Origin: Bacillus stratosphericus
Lineage (GTDB): Bacteria > Bacillota > Bacilli > Bacillales > Bacillaceae
Assembly (NCBI RefSeq): GCF_020524495.1
Contig: NZ_JAIVLB010000009.1
Span: forward strand, 37,744-101,743
DNA: 64,000 bases
Direction of reading: 5' to 3'
The notes beneath the pieces are model-generated. The model saw only the letters and a program-made list of their open reading frames with translations. It had not been told where the DNA came from and did no database searches. Within the stretch, counting starts at the first letter, position 1; each line of letters begins with the position of its first letter. A program made the position numbers and the translations under genes. Positions 30,795 through 39,639 of the stretch are shown in pieces.

Positions 30795-30982
30795 GTTCTC
30801 CCGCACCTCCAACACATTCAAACGAAAAATTCTGAATCCTTTAGTTCGCTAATATGATAATATGCTAACAAAATAAAGTGGTTAAATCAATCATTTTATT
30901 TTCTTCCCTCTTTTCGTTAAATTCAAATATCACATTAAATTGACACCTGAACCTTTTCCTTATGTTCGATGAAGGAACGTGC

Positions 30983-30988
30983 TATAAT
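30983..30988 (+). promoter_or_regulatory. Extended -10 promoter of yvpB
   Basis: TGC-TATAAT is an extended -10 about 33 bases before the yvpB GTG start; the -35 (TTATGT) is weak. A TTGACA 44 bases upstream is too far to pair with it. Confidence 0.5.
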
Positions 30989-31021
30989 ACTTAAAAATAT
31001 TGAATACCTCAGGAGATTACA

Positions 31022-31783
31022 GTGAAAATCATCCAGACATTAACCTTAACTTTTTTGTGCGCATGTCTTGTTTACTTTGGCTTTATTTACGTTTCACAAA
31101 TCGATCAAGCCAAGAAAACAGCTTCTTCACATGAAGCGGCAGAAGAAACACGATCAACGAAAAACACAGATTCCTCACATACTTCTTTAAAAGGAAGCAA
31201 AAAAGCCATGGATGTCATCCTCTACAATCAAATGGATGAACCAAGGCTTTATAATGGATGCGAAGTCACGAGCTTAGCGATGTTGCTTCATTACAGCGGC
31301 TATGAGCAAGTCACAAAAAACGCATTGGCAAATGAAATCAAACGTGTTCCACTAAATTACGAAAATGGCTTAAAAGGAGACCCTCATGATGGGTTTGTGG
31401 GGGATATGGAGAATGGACCGGGTCTTGGTGTGTACCATGAACCCATTTATCAACTTGCGAAAAAGTATGCAGGTGATCAAGTCGTAGACTTAACTGGAAA
31501 GCCTGTCAAAAAGGCCATTTATCAATCACTTGAAAAAGGCTATCCTGTATGGGTGATCACAACATCCACCTTTGAGAAAACAGATAACATCGATACGTGG
31601 AATACACCAAATGGACATGTAGATGTGAGCTTTAAAATGCATAGTGTAGTCATTACAGGCTATGACGATAAGCACGTTTACTTGAATAACCCATACGGAG
31701 AAAAGAATGAGCGAGTGGATCGTGACCAGTTTGAGGATTCTTGGAAACAGATGGGCAGTCAAGCGATAATCATTAAAGCATAA
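31022..31783 (+). CDS. yvpB: Secreted C39-like cysteine peptidase family protein YvpB
   Basis: A 253-residue protein with an N-terminal signal/anchor segment (LTLTFLCACLVYFGFIYV), a Ser/Thr-rich spacer and a papain-like C39_2 domain. The nucleophile Cys is in YNGCEVTSLAMLLHY, the His in MHSVVITGYD and the Asn/Asp in YLNNPYG. Members are extracellular; the substrate is unknown. The start is GTG with a CAGGAG site. Divergent from the his operon and followed by a terminator. Confidence 0.85.
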   Translation: MKIIQTLTLTFLCACLVYFGFIYVSQIDQAKKTASSHEAAEETRSTKNTDSSHTSLKGSKKAMDVILYNQMDEPRLYNGCEVTSLAMLLHYSGYEQVTKNALANEIKRVPLNYENGLKGDPHDGFVGDMENGPGLGVYHEPIYQLAKKYAGDQVVDLTGKPVKKAIYQSLEKGYPVWVITTSTFEKTDNIDTWNTPNGHVDVSFKMHSVVITGYDDKHVYLNNPYGEKNERVDRDQFEDSWKQMGSQAIIIKA

Positions 31784-31809
31784 AACCCCGCTCTCCAGCG
31801 GGGTTCTCC
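31784..31809 (+). terminator. Bidirectional terminator after yvpB
   Basis: AACCCCGCT and AGCGGGGTT form a perfect 9-pair stem with a CTCC loop. It lies between yvpB and the converging pseudogene and can serve both. Confidence 0.8.
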
Positions 31810-32330
31810 TTATTTTGCTTCCGATACAACGGTAAACCGTTCGCCAACATAGGAAGCCTGCTCAATTTCATCGACAAGCGCAATGGCATAGTCCGATTCT
31901 GACATAAAGCTGTCACCCTTTGAATTGACAATGAGATGGTCTTCTTTCCTTTTACATAAGAACCTGTACGTTCGCACGCAGGATCAACAAATGCAGTTGG
32001 ACTGAGGAATGTCCATTTTAACCCTTCAGTCTTTTGAAAATCCTTTAGGTTTTCCCCTTGCTATGAAGCAGTAGCGAAAGTATTCCTTTGGGTACTAGGG
32101 TGTGGTTGTTTTATCTACAAATCAACTGCCTGCATCGCCTACAATGATTAAACGAGTGTCTGGTGTCTCTTTCAAGATATCAATGAGCTTTTCCCAGCTT
32201 CTACATGAAGATACTCTTTTCCAGCAGGTGCACCAAATGCATTCACAATGACATCAAAACCTTTGACGTCTTCTGCCTCAAAGTGAAACACATCCTTCTC
32301 TAAAACGGCTACTCCAATTTTGATGTTAAC
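31810..32330 (-). pseudogene. NAD(P)H-binding oxidoreductase pseudogene (ywnB-like)
   Basis: Minus-strand frames read GVAVLEKDVFHFEAEDVKGF and VIVNAFGAPAGKEYLHVEAG. After frame changes come LIDILKETPDTRLIIVG and, at the C-terminus, DYAIALVDEIEQASYVGERF then TVVSEAK. This is the NmrA/YwnB-type Rossmann family. The N-terminal GxxGxxG segment is deleted: the frame jumps from IKIG straight into the middle of the protein. At least two further frameshifts or stops interrupt it. It lies directly after an Rrf2 regulator gene, as ywnB follows ywnA in B. subtilis, which supports the assignment. Confidence 0.75.
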
Positions 32331-32373
32331 TCCTCCTACAATATCGTTTATTTTTTATAAAAAATTGAGTAGA

Positions 32374-32802
32374 TTATCCAATTTTTTTGATTAAGACCTG
32401 CGTTAGTTCACTTAATTTGATCTCAGCAAGCACTTGCTCCATCGCACTTTGTGCGTGGCACAAAATTAATTCTAGCACAGCTTGAATATTTGCACCGATT
32501 GGACAGTCAGGATTCGGGCAATCATGGATTTGAAATAATTCTCCCTCATCCACCACTTCAACCGCTTTATACACATCGAGCAGTGTCATGTCATCTTCAC
32601 TACAGTTCAACTGAGAACCGCCTTTGCCAAGACTTGTTGAAATTAGGCCTGCTTTTTTTAATTTACTCATAATACGGCGAATGACCACTGGGTTTGTATT
32701 CACACTTCCTGCGATAACCTCCGATGTCTGTAATGATCCTTTTTCAAGTGATAGTAAGGCCAGAATATGGACAGCGACAGTAAATCTGCTGCTGATTTTC
32801 AT
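32374..32802 (-). CDS. Rrf2-family transcriptional regulator (YwnA-like)
   Basis: A 142-residue winged-helix regulator. The DNA-binding part includes RFTVAVHILALLSLE, ASVNTNPVVIRRIMSKLKKAGLI-type wording (SVNTNPVVIRRI) and GKGGSQLNCSEDDMTL. Later it has HDCPNPDCPIG; the two cysteines here could respond to redox or electrophiles, though this does not look like an Fe-S cluster type. YwnA of B. subtilis is the closest relative by motif and context. Its own promoter is overlapped by a near-perfect palindrome, suggesting autoregulation. Its neighbour target gene is broken. Confidence 0.85.
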   Translation of the reverse strand: MKISSRFTVAVHILALLSLEKGSLQTSEVIAGSVNTNPVVIRRIMSKLKKAGLISTSLGKGGSQLNCSEDDMTLLDVYKAVEVVDEGELFQIHDCPNPDCPIGANIQAVLELILCHAQSAMEQVLAEIKLSELTQVLIKKIG

Positions 32803-32817
32803 GTTTTCTCACCTCTA

Positions 32818-32854
32818 TTGTAATCATTATGGTTACAACATGTTAAAATGTCAA
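32818..32854 (-). promoter_or_regulatory. Autoregulated promoter of the Rrf2 gene
   Basis: On the minus strand TTGACA (32849-32854) and CATAAT (32826-32831) are 17 bases apart. A 21-base palindrome (32818-32838), with arms TTGTAATCAT and ATGGTTACAA around one T and 9 of 10 matches, covers the -10. This is a classic repressor placement. Confidence 0.72.
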
Positions 32855-32855
32855 C

Positions 32856-32884
32856 CAAAAAGTCTGCCGAGCTACTCAGCAGAC
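32856..32884 (-). terminator. yvoF terminator with stop codon in the loop
   Basis: On the minus strand GTCTGCTGAG and CTCGGCAGAC form a 10-pair stem (one G-T) whose TAG loop is the yvoF stop codon; TTTTTGG follows. Confidence 0.82.
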
Positions 32885-33390
32885 GGAGATTGACGTGCGT
32901 CCATTTCTTCTTTTGTATATATTATATGCATTGGATTTCCTCCAACAAAGGAGCCTGCTGGGACATCCTTATGAACAAGCGTACCCGCAGATACGATCGC
33001 ACCATCACCAATCGTCACACCAGGCAGAATGGTTGAGTTTGCTCCAATTAAGACTTCATTTCCAATATAGACTTCCCCAAGCCTGTACTCTTTAATCAAA
33101 TACTCATGGGACAAGATGGTTGTATTATAGCCAATCACACTATTTCGACCGACAATGATTTTTTCAGGAAACATCAGATCTACCATAACCATTAAGGCAA
33201 ATGCCGTATCCTCCCCAACTTTTATGCGAAGAAAGGTTCGATAAATCCAGTTTTTCATTCCCATAAAGGGCATATACCGTGCTATTTGTATAAAGATAAA
33301 GTTTTTCACAACCTTCATAAAAGGGACCGTCCGATAGACTTGTCTAAGCGAATTGACCCCCTTTACAGGATAACGATCTGTTTTTCTCAA
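32872..33390 (-). CDS. yvoF: Hexapeptide-repeat acetyltransferase YvoF
   Basis: A 172-residue left-handed beta-helix acyltransferase of the NodL/LacA type. Hexapeptide repeats run from about residue 75 to 155 (VIGYNTTILSHEYLI, VLIGANSTILPGVTIG, GAIVSAGTLVHKDVP). The active-site His is likely in LSHEYL. The start is TTG at 33390, giving RKTDRYPVKG as in B. subtilis, with GGAGC nine bases upstream. It ends the hprK-lgt-yvoD-ppaX-yvoF operon. Acceptor unknown, perhaps an envelope sugar. Confidence 0.87.
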   Translation of the reverse strand: MRKTDRYPVKGVNSLRQVYRTVPFMKVVKNFIFIQIARYMPFMGMKNWIYRTFLRIKVGEDTAFALMVMVDLMFPEKIIVGRNSVIGYNTTILSHEYLIKEYRLGEVYIGNEVLIGANSTILPGVTIGDGAIVSAGTLVHKDVPAGSFVGGNPMHIIYTKEEMDARQSPSAE

Positions 33391-33391
33391 C

Positions 33392-34042
33392 TTAATCAGC
33401 TCCAACAATTGCTAAAAGATCACTCATTTTCTTCAGCATGAAATCAGGGCGATGCTTTAAAAGGGACTTTTCTCCCTTAATGGACCAAGCAACACCTGCC
33501 GTTTTTGTCCCTGCCGCTTGTCCTGACAAAATGTCGTGATAATTATCGCCGACCATTACCGCTTCATGTGGATCACTGTCAAGCTTGGATAATGCTAGCT
33601 GTACTGGTTCTGGATGTGGCTTCTCATTTTGTACATCATCAAGTGTCACAATGACCTCAAAGAATGGCTCTAAACTTGTCAGCTTCAATCCCATTAAGAC
33701 CGTATCACGTATCTTCGTTGTGACAATTCCGAGCTTAAACCCTCGATCCTGCAGCACTTTTAATGTATCTAAAACTGTCTCATATTCAGTGACGAGCAAA
33801 TCATGCTGTTCATGATTAAACGTTCGATACATCTGAATCATGTCATCCGTCAGATCGGAATTCATCGCAGAAAATGTATCTAAAAGCGATGGACCAATGA
33901 ATTGAAGGATATCCTCACGGCTGTACTGACCAGGGTAATAATGGTCCAGCGTATGCTGAAATGAAGCAATAATTAATTCGTTTGTATTGATTAACGTGCC
34001 ATCTAAATCAAATAGCACTGTGTTAATGGTTGATTCGTTCAT
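33392..34042 (-). CDS. ppaX: Pyrophosphatase PpaX
   Basis: A 216-residue HAD hydrolase. Motif I is [13 protein letters not shown], motif II VTTKIRD and motif [14 protein letters not shown]. PpaX removes the pyrophosphate made by HprK when it dephosphorylates P-Ser-HPr, so its location in the hprK operon makes biochemical sense. It starts with ATG behind AGAAAGGAAG and overlaps yvoD by 20 bases. Confidence 0.93.
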   Translation of the reverse strand: MNESTINTVLFDLDGTLINTNELIIASFQHTLDHYYPGQYSREDILQFIGPSLLDTFSAMNSDLTDDMIQMYRTFNHEQHDLLVTEYETVLDTLKVLQDRGFKLGIVTTKIRDTVLMGLKLTSLEPFFEVIVTLDDVQNEKPHPEPVQLALSKLDSDPHEAVMVGDNYHDILSGQAAGTKTAGVAWSIKGEKSLLKHRPDFMLKKMSDLLAIVGAD

Positions 34043-34982
34043 ATGGCTTCCTTTCTACAGCTGCTTGTTCCCGCTTCCTCCAAATATAGCTAATGGCAGC
34101 TGTCAATAAAATAGCAGACATCAGGCGAATGACAAGAAGCGGCCAAACTGGAATGCCCAATGGAATAAAAATCAGTGTATCTTCGACCACAGCATGACAA
34201 GCGACAAGAAAAATGAAGGCCAAGGTTAAATCCTTTTTACTCACGCCATCCTCTTCCACTGCCTTCATCATCACACCTGCTCCGTAGGCTAGACCAATGG
34301 TTAAACCTGCCACCATCGTCATAGACGTATTTTCTTTCATTCCAAGCATTCTAGTAAAAGGAGACAGCCACTTTGACAGAGTATGCAACCACCCTAAATC
34401 TCTCATGAATTGAATAATAATCATGAGAGGGATGACAATACAAGCCAGCTGGAGCACACCGAGAACAGCTTTCTGTAAAGCAAAAAGAACGATCATGTAC
34501 CAACTTGAAGGCACATCAGCCGTCTGAGCTGCCGTAAGCAATCCATATTGCGCCGCCCCCTCGCCTCCCTGCCAAACGAGATGAATGACAATAGCTGAAA
34601 CAACGGCAAGACTGATTCTGACTAACAAAATGACAGACACCCTCAGCCCAACCTTTGCTGCCACTGTCGATTCTATGATCAGGTTGTGACAAAAGGATAG
34701 CATGACCGCTAAAATGAATACTTCCTTCACAGGAAGTTCTAATGTCAAGATGGCTGCAATACCCGCATACAAGTTCAGCATATTTCCTAATACAAGCGGA
34801 ATGGCCGCTTCCCCTGAAAGCCCAAACAACCCCATAAATGGACGAATGAATTGTATGATCCAATCCATTACAGGCGTATGCTGCAAGATGCTGACAAGAA
34901 TAGTAACTGGAAAAATGACTTTTCCAAGTGTCCAAGTCGTCGATAGTCCCGCTTTCAAGCCGTTTTTCCATGTTCCCCCCAT
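34023..34982 (-). CDS. yvoD: Nucleoside-recognition domain membrane protein YvoD
   Basis: A 319-residue membrane protein with about eight hydrophobic segments and two Gate (nucleoside recognition, SpmA/SpmB-like) repeats: [13 protein letters not shown] and [10 protein letters not shown] in the first, and [18 protein letters not shown] in the second. Substrate unknown. Starts with ATG behind GGAGGG, in the hprK operon between lgt and ppaX. Confidence 0.85.
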   Translation of the reverse strand: MGGTWKNGLKAGLSTTWTLGKVIFPVTILVSILQHTPVMDWIIQFIRPFMGLFGLSGEAAIPLVLGNMLNLYAGIAAILTLELPVKEVFILAVMLSFCHNLIIESTVAAKVGLRVSVILLVRISLAVVSAIVIHLVWQGGEGAAQYGLLTAAQTADVPSSWYMIVLFALQKAVLGVLQLACIVIPLMIIIQFMRDLGWLHTLSKWLSPFTRMLGMKENTSMTMVAGLTIGLAYGAGVMMKAVEEDGVSKKDLTLAFIFLVACHAVVEDTLIFIPLGIPVWPLLVIRLMSAILLTAAISYIWRKREQAAVERKPYERINH

Positions 34983-34997
34983 CTTATCCCTCCTGCA

Positions 34998-35822
34998 TTA
35001 ATTTGACGAATTATTTTCTTTGTACGGAATAGATGCGTAGCCTTTAATTCTTCTAAATACAATCAACAAAACGGCCACTGCAGATAACGCGATCGAGATT
35101 ATTTGTGCGATTCGAAGATGCTCTGTCAGCATTAAGCTGTCCGTTCTCATTCCTTCAATGAAAAAACGGCCAATTGAATACCAGATTAAATAAGACAAAA
35201 AGATTTCGCCTCTGCGCAGCGATGTTCTGCGTAATAAAATTAACATCACAACGCCGGCAAGATTCCATAATGATTCGTATAAGAACGTTGGGTGATAATA
35301 GGTACCATCAATATACATTTGATTAATGATAAACTCAGGAAGGTGCAAATTTTCTAAAAAGGCTCTTGAAACAGCTTCCCCATGCGCTTCCTGATTAATA
35401 AAGTTTCCCCAGCGCCCGATAGCCTGCCCTAGTAAAATACTAGGAGCTGCCACATCGGCGATTTTCCAAAAGGACACCTTTCTCACTCTTGTAAATACGA
35501 TGGCTGTCAGCACTGCGCCTATCAACCCTCCGTGTATCGCAATCCCGCCATTCCAAATCTTAATGATTTCATTTGGATGCTGCTGATAGTAGTCCCATTC
35601 AAAGGACACATAATAAATTCGTGCACAAATAATCGCTATTGGAATGGCAAATAAGATTAAGTCAATAAACGTATCTTTATTGATTCCTCTTTTTTCACAT
35701 TCCCTTAGTGCAAGCCAAAGTCCAAGCAAGGCTCCGACTCCTATGATCACACCATACCAATGAACCGAAATAGGCCCGAGCTGAAAAGCAATCGGATCAA
35801 TTGGTTGAATTGCTTCGTTCAT
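34998..35822 (-). CDS. lgt: Prolipoprotein diacylglyceryl transferase
   Basis: A 274-residue membrane enzyme with seven hydrophobic segments. It moves diacylglycerol from phosphatidylglycerol to the lipobox cysteine of prelipoproteins. The signature [13 protein letters not shown] and the HGGLIGAVL motif are both present, and a late arginine lies in EGMRTDSL. In the hprK operon, as in B. subtilis. Confidence 0.96.
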   Translation of the reverse strand: MNEAIQPIDPIAFQLGPISVHWYGVIIGVGALLGLWLALRECEKRGINKDTFIDLILFAIPIAIICARIYYVSFEWDYYQQHPNEIIKIWNGGIAIHGGLIGAVLTAIVFTRVRKVSFWKIADVAAPSILLGQAIGRWGNFINQEAHGEAVSRAFLENLHLPEFIINQMYIDGTYYHPTFLYESLWNLAGVVMLILLRRTSLRRGEIFLSYLIWYSIGRFFIEGMRTDSLMLTEHLRIAQIISIALSAVAVLLIVFRRIKGYASIPYKENNSSN

Positions 35823-35842
35823 ATAGACAACTCCTATTCATC

Positions 35843-36766
35843 CTAGCCATTATCTTTAATGACATCGGCAAGTTTACTTGTAAATTGTTCAGCTGCATTA
35901 TGTCCCATTCGTTTCAACCTGAAGTTCATCGAAGCCACCTCAATGATGACCGCTAAATTTCGTCCTGGACGTACAGGGATAGTCAGCTTCGGTACATCTG
36001 TATCAATGATCCGCATTTTCTCTTCTTCAAGTCCTAAACGATCATACTGCTTGCCTTGTTCCCAAAGCTCAAGGTTCATCACAATCGTAATTCTCTTAAA
36101 GCTTCTGACTGCGCCTGCTCCAAATAAGGTCATCACGTTAATAATCCCTAATCCGCGGATTTCTAAAAGGTGCTCGATCAGCTCTGGTGCGCTTCCAACT
36201 AGCGTATCCTGATCCTCTTGGCGAATTTCCACGCAATCATCTGCAACCAGTCTGTGACCCCTCTTCACTAGTTCTAAGGCTGTTTCACTTTTGCCTACTC
36301 CGCTTTTCCCAATTAACAAAACACCAACACCATATACATCTACGAGCACGCCATGAATGGCTGTCGTTGGTGCGAGCTTACTTTCTAAAAAGTTCGTTAA
36401 TCGACTCGAAAGTCTTGTTGTTTTCAAGCTTGATCGTAAAACAGGCACACCATTTTCATTTGATGCTTCAATTAATTCCTTCGGCACTTCGCGATCTCGT
36501 GACAAAATAATGGCAGGAGTAATATCTGTACAAAGAGACATCATTCTCTGCTTTCGTTCACGTTCGGGGAGTTGTTCAAAAAAAGAAAGCTCTGTTTTCC
36601 CTAAAAGCTGAACTCTTTCTTTTGGGTAATATGTAAAATATCCAGCCATTTCAATACCTGGTCTGGATAGATCACTAATTGTAATGGGACGATTAATCCC
36701 TTCTTCCCCACTTACCAGTTCAAGATGAAATTGTTCCATTATGTCCTTCGTACGAACTTTCGGCAC
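35843..36766 (-). CDS. hprK: HPr kinase/phosphorylase
   Basis: A 307-residue hexameric enzyme that phosphorylates Ser46 of HPr and Crh with ATP or pyrophosphate, and reverses it with phosphate. It has an N-terminal MurF-like domain, then Walker [15 protein letters not shown] near residue 150 and the HprK signature [17 protein letters not shown] near residue 200. I chose the GTG at 36766 ([11 protein letters not shown] follows) because AGGAGGG precedes it. First gene of the operon; ppaX downstream clears its product. Confidence 0.95.
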   Translation of the reverse strand: MPKVRTKDIMEQFHLELVSGEEGINRPITISDLSRPGIEMAGYFTYYPKERVQLLGKTELSFFEQLPERERKQRMMSLCTDITPAIILSRDREVPKELIEASNENGVPVLRSSLKTTRLSSRLTNFLESKLAPTTAIHGVLVDVYGVGVLLIGKSGVGKSETALELVKRGHRLVADDCVEIRQEDQDTLVGSAPELIEHLLEIRGLGIINVMTLFGAGAVRSFKRITIVMNLELWEQGKQYDRLGLEEEKMRIIDTDVPKLTIPVRPGRNLAVIIEVASMNFRLKRMGHNAAEQFTSKLADVIKDNG

Positions 36767-36877
36767 CCTTTTCCCTCCTTTTATCACAGGCGTTTCAGAA
36801 ATACAGCTCTATTTTATCACTTTCAATGATGAACCCAAAATAGTATTTTATCCTGATCCTGTTTCGCTCACCATCTG

Positions 36878-36894
36878 GTATAGACAACTATACT
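36878..36894 (+). promoter_or_regulatory. NagR (dre-type) operator at the nag promoter
   Basis: GTATAG-ACAA-CTATAC (36878-36893) is a perfect 6+6 inverted repeat. It overlaps a TATACT -10 (36889-36894) about 48 bases before nagA. NagR/YvoA in B. subtilis binds palindromes of this GGTATAGA form upstream of nagA, so autoregulation of nagA-nagB-nagR by NagR is likely. The -35 is poor. Confidence 0.7.
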
Positions 36895-36942
36895 TAAAAA
36901 GGGTAAACTAAAACTACAGACAACGAATAAGGAGGCACAAAT

Positions 36943-38133
36943 ATGAGCAGCTCTTTATTGCTCTCCAATATTCATATTGTGACAAAGACAGAAATTATTG
37001 AACACGGTTTTGTCGGTTTACGCGATGGCAAGATCGACTATATTTCAACATCACCACCGACAGGAAATTATGAAAAAGTATATATTTCCCGGGAAAACTT
37101 TTATTTACTTCCTGGAATGATTGATATTCATATTCACGGGGGCTATGGTGCAGACATGATGGATGCAACACCAGAAGCCATGAATACACTTGCTGATAGC
37201 TTACCCTCAGAAGGAACGACAAGCTTTTTAGCCACAACCATTACAAAAAACCATCAAGAGATTGAGCAAGCACTTAAAAATATCGCCCGGTGGAAACAAT
37301 ATAATGCAGAGAAAGCAAGATGTCAGGCACAATGTTTAGGGATTCATCTCGAAGGTCCATTTATTTCTAAGAAAAAGGCCGGGGCACAGCCTACTCAATG
37401 GATTCATCAGCCTGATCTCCCTCTTTTTGAAAAATGGCTCGATTCATCTGAACAACTTATTCAAATTGTCACGTTTGCACCTGAAGAAGACCCTGACTTC
37501 GCTTTTCTTTCACTTTTAAAAGAAAAGAACATAGTCCCTTCTATTGGACATACGAATGCGCATCATGACATGATTGAACTAGCATCAAAACACGGTGCAC
37601 GCCATGTGACGCATCTATATAATGCGATGAGTTCGTTTCAGCATCGTGAGCCAAACGTTCTAGGTGCTGCTCTTACAAACGAAAACCTTCTAAGTGAGTT
37701 GATAACAGATGGTATTCATTCACATCCTCTATCCATTAAGCTGGCATATCTAGCAAAAGGAAGTGATCGGTTGATCATGATTACAGATTCAATGCGGGCA
37801 AAAGGACTAGGAGATGGAACATACGAATTTGGAGGGCAAACAGTCACAGTCAGCGGCGAAAAAGCATTACTTCCAGATGGTACACTCGCAGGATCTATCT
37901 TACGAATGAAAGATGGAGTCCAAAGGATAAAACAGATCACACATTGTGGATGGTCAGAGATCGCTAAGATGACCTCCACCAATGCTGCTAAACAGCTAGG
38001 ACTTGATCACCAGCTCGGTTCGATCGATGTTGGAAAACTGGCTGACTTGGTCATTTGGGATGAATCTGGAGAACTGATAATGACGATCTGCCGCGGACAT
38101 ATCGTCTTTGAAAAAAAGGAGGCCAACCACTAA
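36943..38133 (+). CDS. nagA: N-acetylglucosamine-6-phosphate deacetylase
   Basis: A 396-residue amidohydrolase. Metal ligands are visible in GMIDIHIHGGYGAD (residue ~60), LEGPFIS (~130), GHTNAHHD (~195) and HLYNAMSSF (~218), with the catalytic Asp in MITDSMRAKGLG (~275). It removes acetyl from GlcNAc-6-P. The ribosome site is AAGGAGG. Its stop overlaps the nagB start (TAATG). Confidence 0.96.
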   Translation: MSSSLLLSNIHIVTKTEIIEHGFVGLRDGKIDYISTSPPTGNYEKVYISRENFYLLPGMIDIHIHGGYGADMMDATPEAMNTLADSLPSEGTTSFLATTITKNHQEIEQALKNIARWKQYNAEKARCQAQCLGIHLEGPFISKKKAGAQPTQWIHQPDLPLFEKWLDSSEQLIQIVTFAPEEDPDFAFLSLLKEKNIVPSIGHTNAHHDMIELASKHGARHVTHLYNAMSSFQHREPNVLGAALTNENLLSELITDGIHSHPLSIKLAYLAKGSDRLIMITDSMRAKGLGDGTYEFGGQTVTVSGEKALLPDGTLAGSILRMKDGVQRIKQITHCGWSEIAKMTSTNAAKQLGLDHQLGSIDVGKLADLVIWDESGELIMTICRGHIVFEKKEANH

Positions 38134-38858
38134 TGCACATCATTGAATTTAAAGATAAAGATCAATTAGGAAAAGAAGCTGCTACCCTCATTGCGCATAC
38201 AATTGAATCCAAACAAGATGCAGTGCTCGGTCTAGCAACTGGTGGTACGCCTATCAATACCTACAAAGAATTAATTCGGCTTCATCAATCACAGCAGCTA
38301 TCCTTTAAACAAACAAGAACAATCAATTTGGATGAATATGCAGGACTTGATCCAATGCATGAAAATAGCTATATGACATACATGAAGAGTCATTTATTTG
38401 ATCATATTGATCTTCCTCATGATCAGTATTTCCTGCCAAATGGTTCTGCAACTAATTTAGAAGAAGAATGCTTCAGATATGATCAACTCATTCATGATTT
38501 AGGGGGCATCGACCTTCAGCTTCTTGGCATAGGACAAAATGGACATATCGGGTTTAACGAACCTGGCACCCCCTTCGACTCAAACACTCATGTTGTGCAA
38601 TTAGATGAAAATACCCGTCAAGCCAACGCAAGATACTTTTCTTCTATTGATGAAGTACCTACACATGCCATTACAATGGGGATTGCAAGCATCATTTCAA
38701 GCAAAAAAATTCTCCTTCTTGCATCAGGAAAATCAAAAGCGAAAGTGATACAATATTTAGAACAGGCGGAGATTCACCCAGACTTCCCTGCATCTGCCCT
38801 GAAACTTCATCAAGATGTGACGATTTTCATTGATAGAGAAGCTGGTTCACTACGCTAA
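38133..38858 (+). CDS. nagB: Glucosamine-6-phosphate deaminase
   Basis: A 241-residue isomerase/deaminase that turns GlcN-6-P into fructose-6-P and ammonia. Motifs: LATGGTPINTYKEL, NLDEYAGL with catalytic Asp, and LGIGQNGHIGFNEPG with the His/Glu pair. It is the short Bacillus form without the allosteric C-terminus, matching NagBA. Overlaps nagA by one base. Confidence 0.96.
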   Translation: MHIIEFKDKDQLGKEAATLIAHTIESKQDAVLGLATGGTPINTYKELIRLHQSQQLSFKQTRTINLDEYAGLDPMHENSYMTYMKSHLFDHIDLPHDQYFLPNGSATNLEEECFRYDQLIHDLGGIDLQLLGIGQNGHIGFNEPGTPFDSNTHVVQLDENTRQANARYFSSIDEVPTHAITMGIASIISSKKILLLASGKSKAKVIQYLEQAEIHPDFPASALKLHQDVTIFIDREAGSLR

Positions 38859-38876
38859 ACACGAGAGGGTTTTCAC

Positions 38877-39602
38877 ATGTTTATTGATAAGCAGTCACCT
38901 ATTCCGATGTACCATCAGATTATGGAGAACTTGAAAAAGCAGATTGAGGATGGAACATTATCACCTGATACACTCATTCCTTCTGAAAGAGAATATGCCG
39001 AACGCTTTGGTATTAGTCGAATGACTGTCAGACAAGCCTTATCGAACCTTGTAAACGAGGGGTATTTATATCGACAAAAAGGAAAAGGCACCTTTGTTAG
39101 CCGAAAAAAATTTGAACAGCCGCTTCAAGGCTTAACAAGCTTTACAGAAGATATGCGACAGCGCGGGCTCAAAGCTTCAAGCCATCTGATTGATTTCAAA
39201 AGAATCGCATGTCCAGAGCACTTACGACCAGCCTTACAGCTGTCAAACAGTGATACTGTATATGAACTGAAACGGATACGTCTTGCAAATGATGAACCAA
39301 TGGCCATTGAAACAAGCTATATACCTGAAACATTTGCAGGAGACTTTACAAAGGCACATCTCACTGGCTCTTTATATGAATATATAGAAAACAACACAGG
39401 CCTTGCCATTGCTCACGCAAAGCAGGAGCTTGAAGCCAATGTTGCCTCAAAGGAAGAAGCACACCTGCTGTCCATTTCAACAGGTACTCCTGTACTATCG
39501 ATTGCAAGAACAACTTATTTTCAAAACGATCTTCCGTTTGAGTTTGTTCTTTCAGTTTATAGAGGAGATCGTTACAAGCTCATTCATACAATGGAAAGGT
39601 AA
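38877..39602 (+). CDS. nagR: GntR/HutC-family repressor NagR (YvoA)
   Basis: A 241-residue regulator. The N-terminal winged helix (residues 8-75, PSEREYAERFGISRMTVRQAL) is followed by a UTRA effector domain (residues 95-235). NagR binds GlcN-6-P or GlcNAc-6-P and leaves its dre operators. Third gene of the operon, 18 bases after nagB. Followed by a strong terminator. Confidence 0.94.
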   Translation: MFIDKQSPIPMYHQIMENLKKQIEDGTLSPDTLIPSEREYAERFGISRMTVRQALSNLVNEGYLYRQKGKGTFVSRKKFEQPLQGLTSFTEDMRQRGLKASSHLIDFKRIACPEHLRPALQLSNSDTVYELKRIRLANDEPMAIETSYIPETFAGDFTKAHLTGSLYEYIENNTGLAIAHAKQELEANVASKEEAHLLSISTGTPVLSIARTTYFQNDLPFEFVLSVYRGDRYKLIHTMER

Positions 39603-39603
39603 A

Positions 39604-39639
39604 CTGTGCTCCTGAAGCGGAGCACAGTGTTTTTTATTT
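39604..39639 (+). terminator. nag operon terminator
   Basis: CTGTGCTCC and GGAGCACAG form a perfect 9-pair stem with a TGAAGC loop, followed by TGTTTTTTATTT. Confidence 0.88.

Noticed and set aside
30830..30880. Imperfect palindrome GCTAATATGATAATATGC before hisZ
   Set aside because: AT-rich and imperfect. I could not align it to a his promoter, T-box or known operator.
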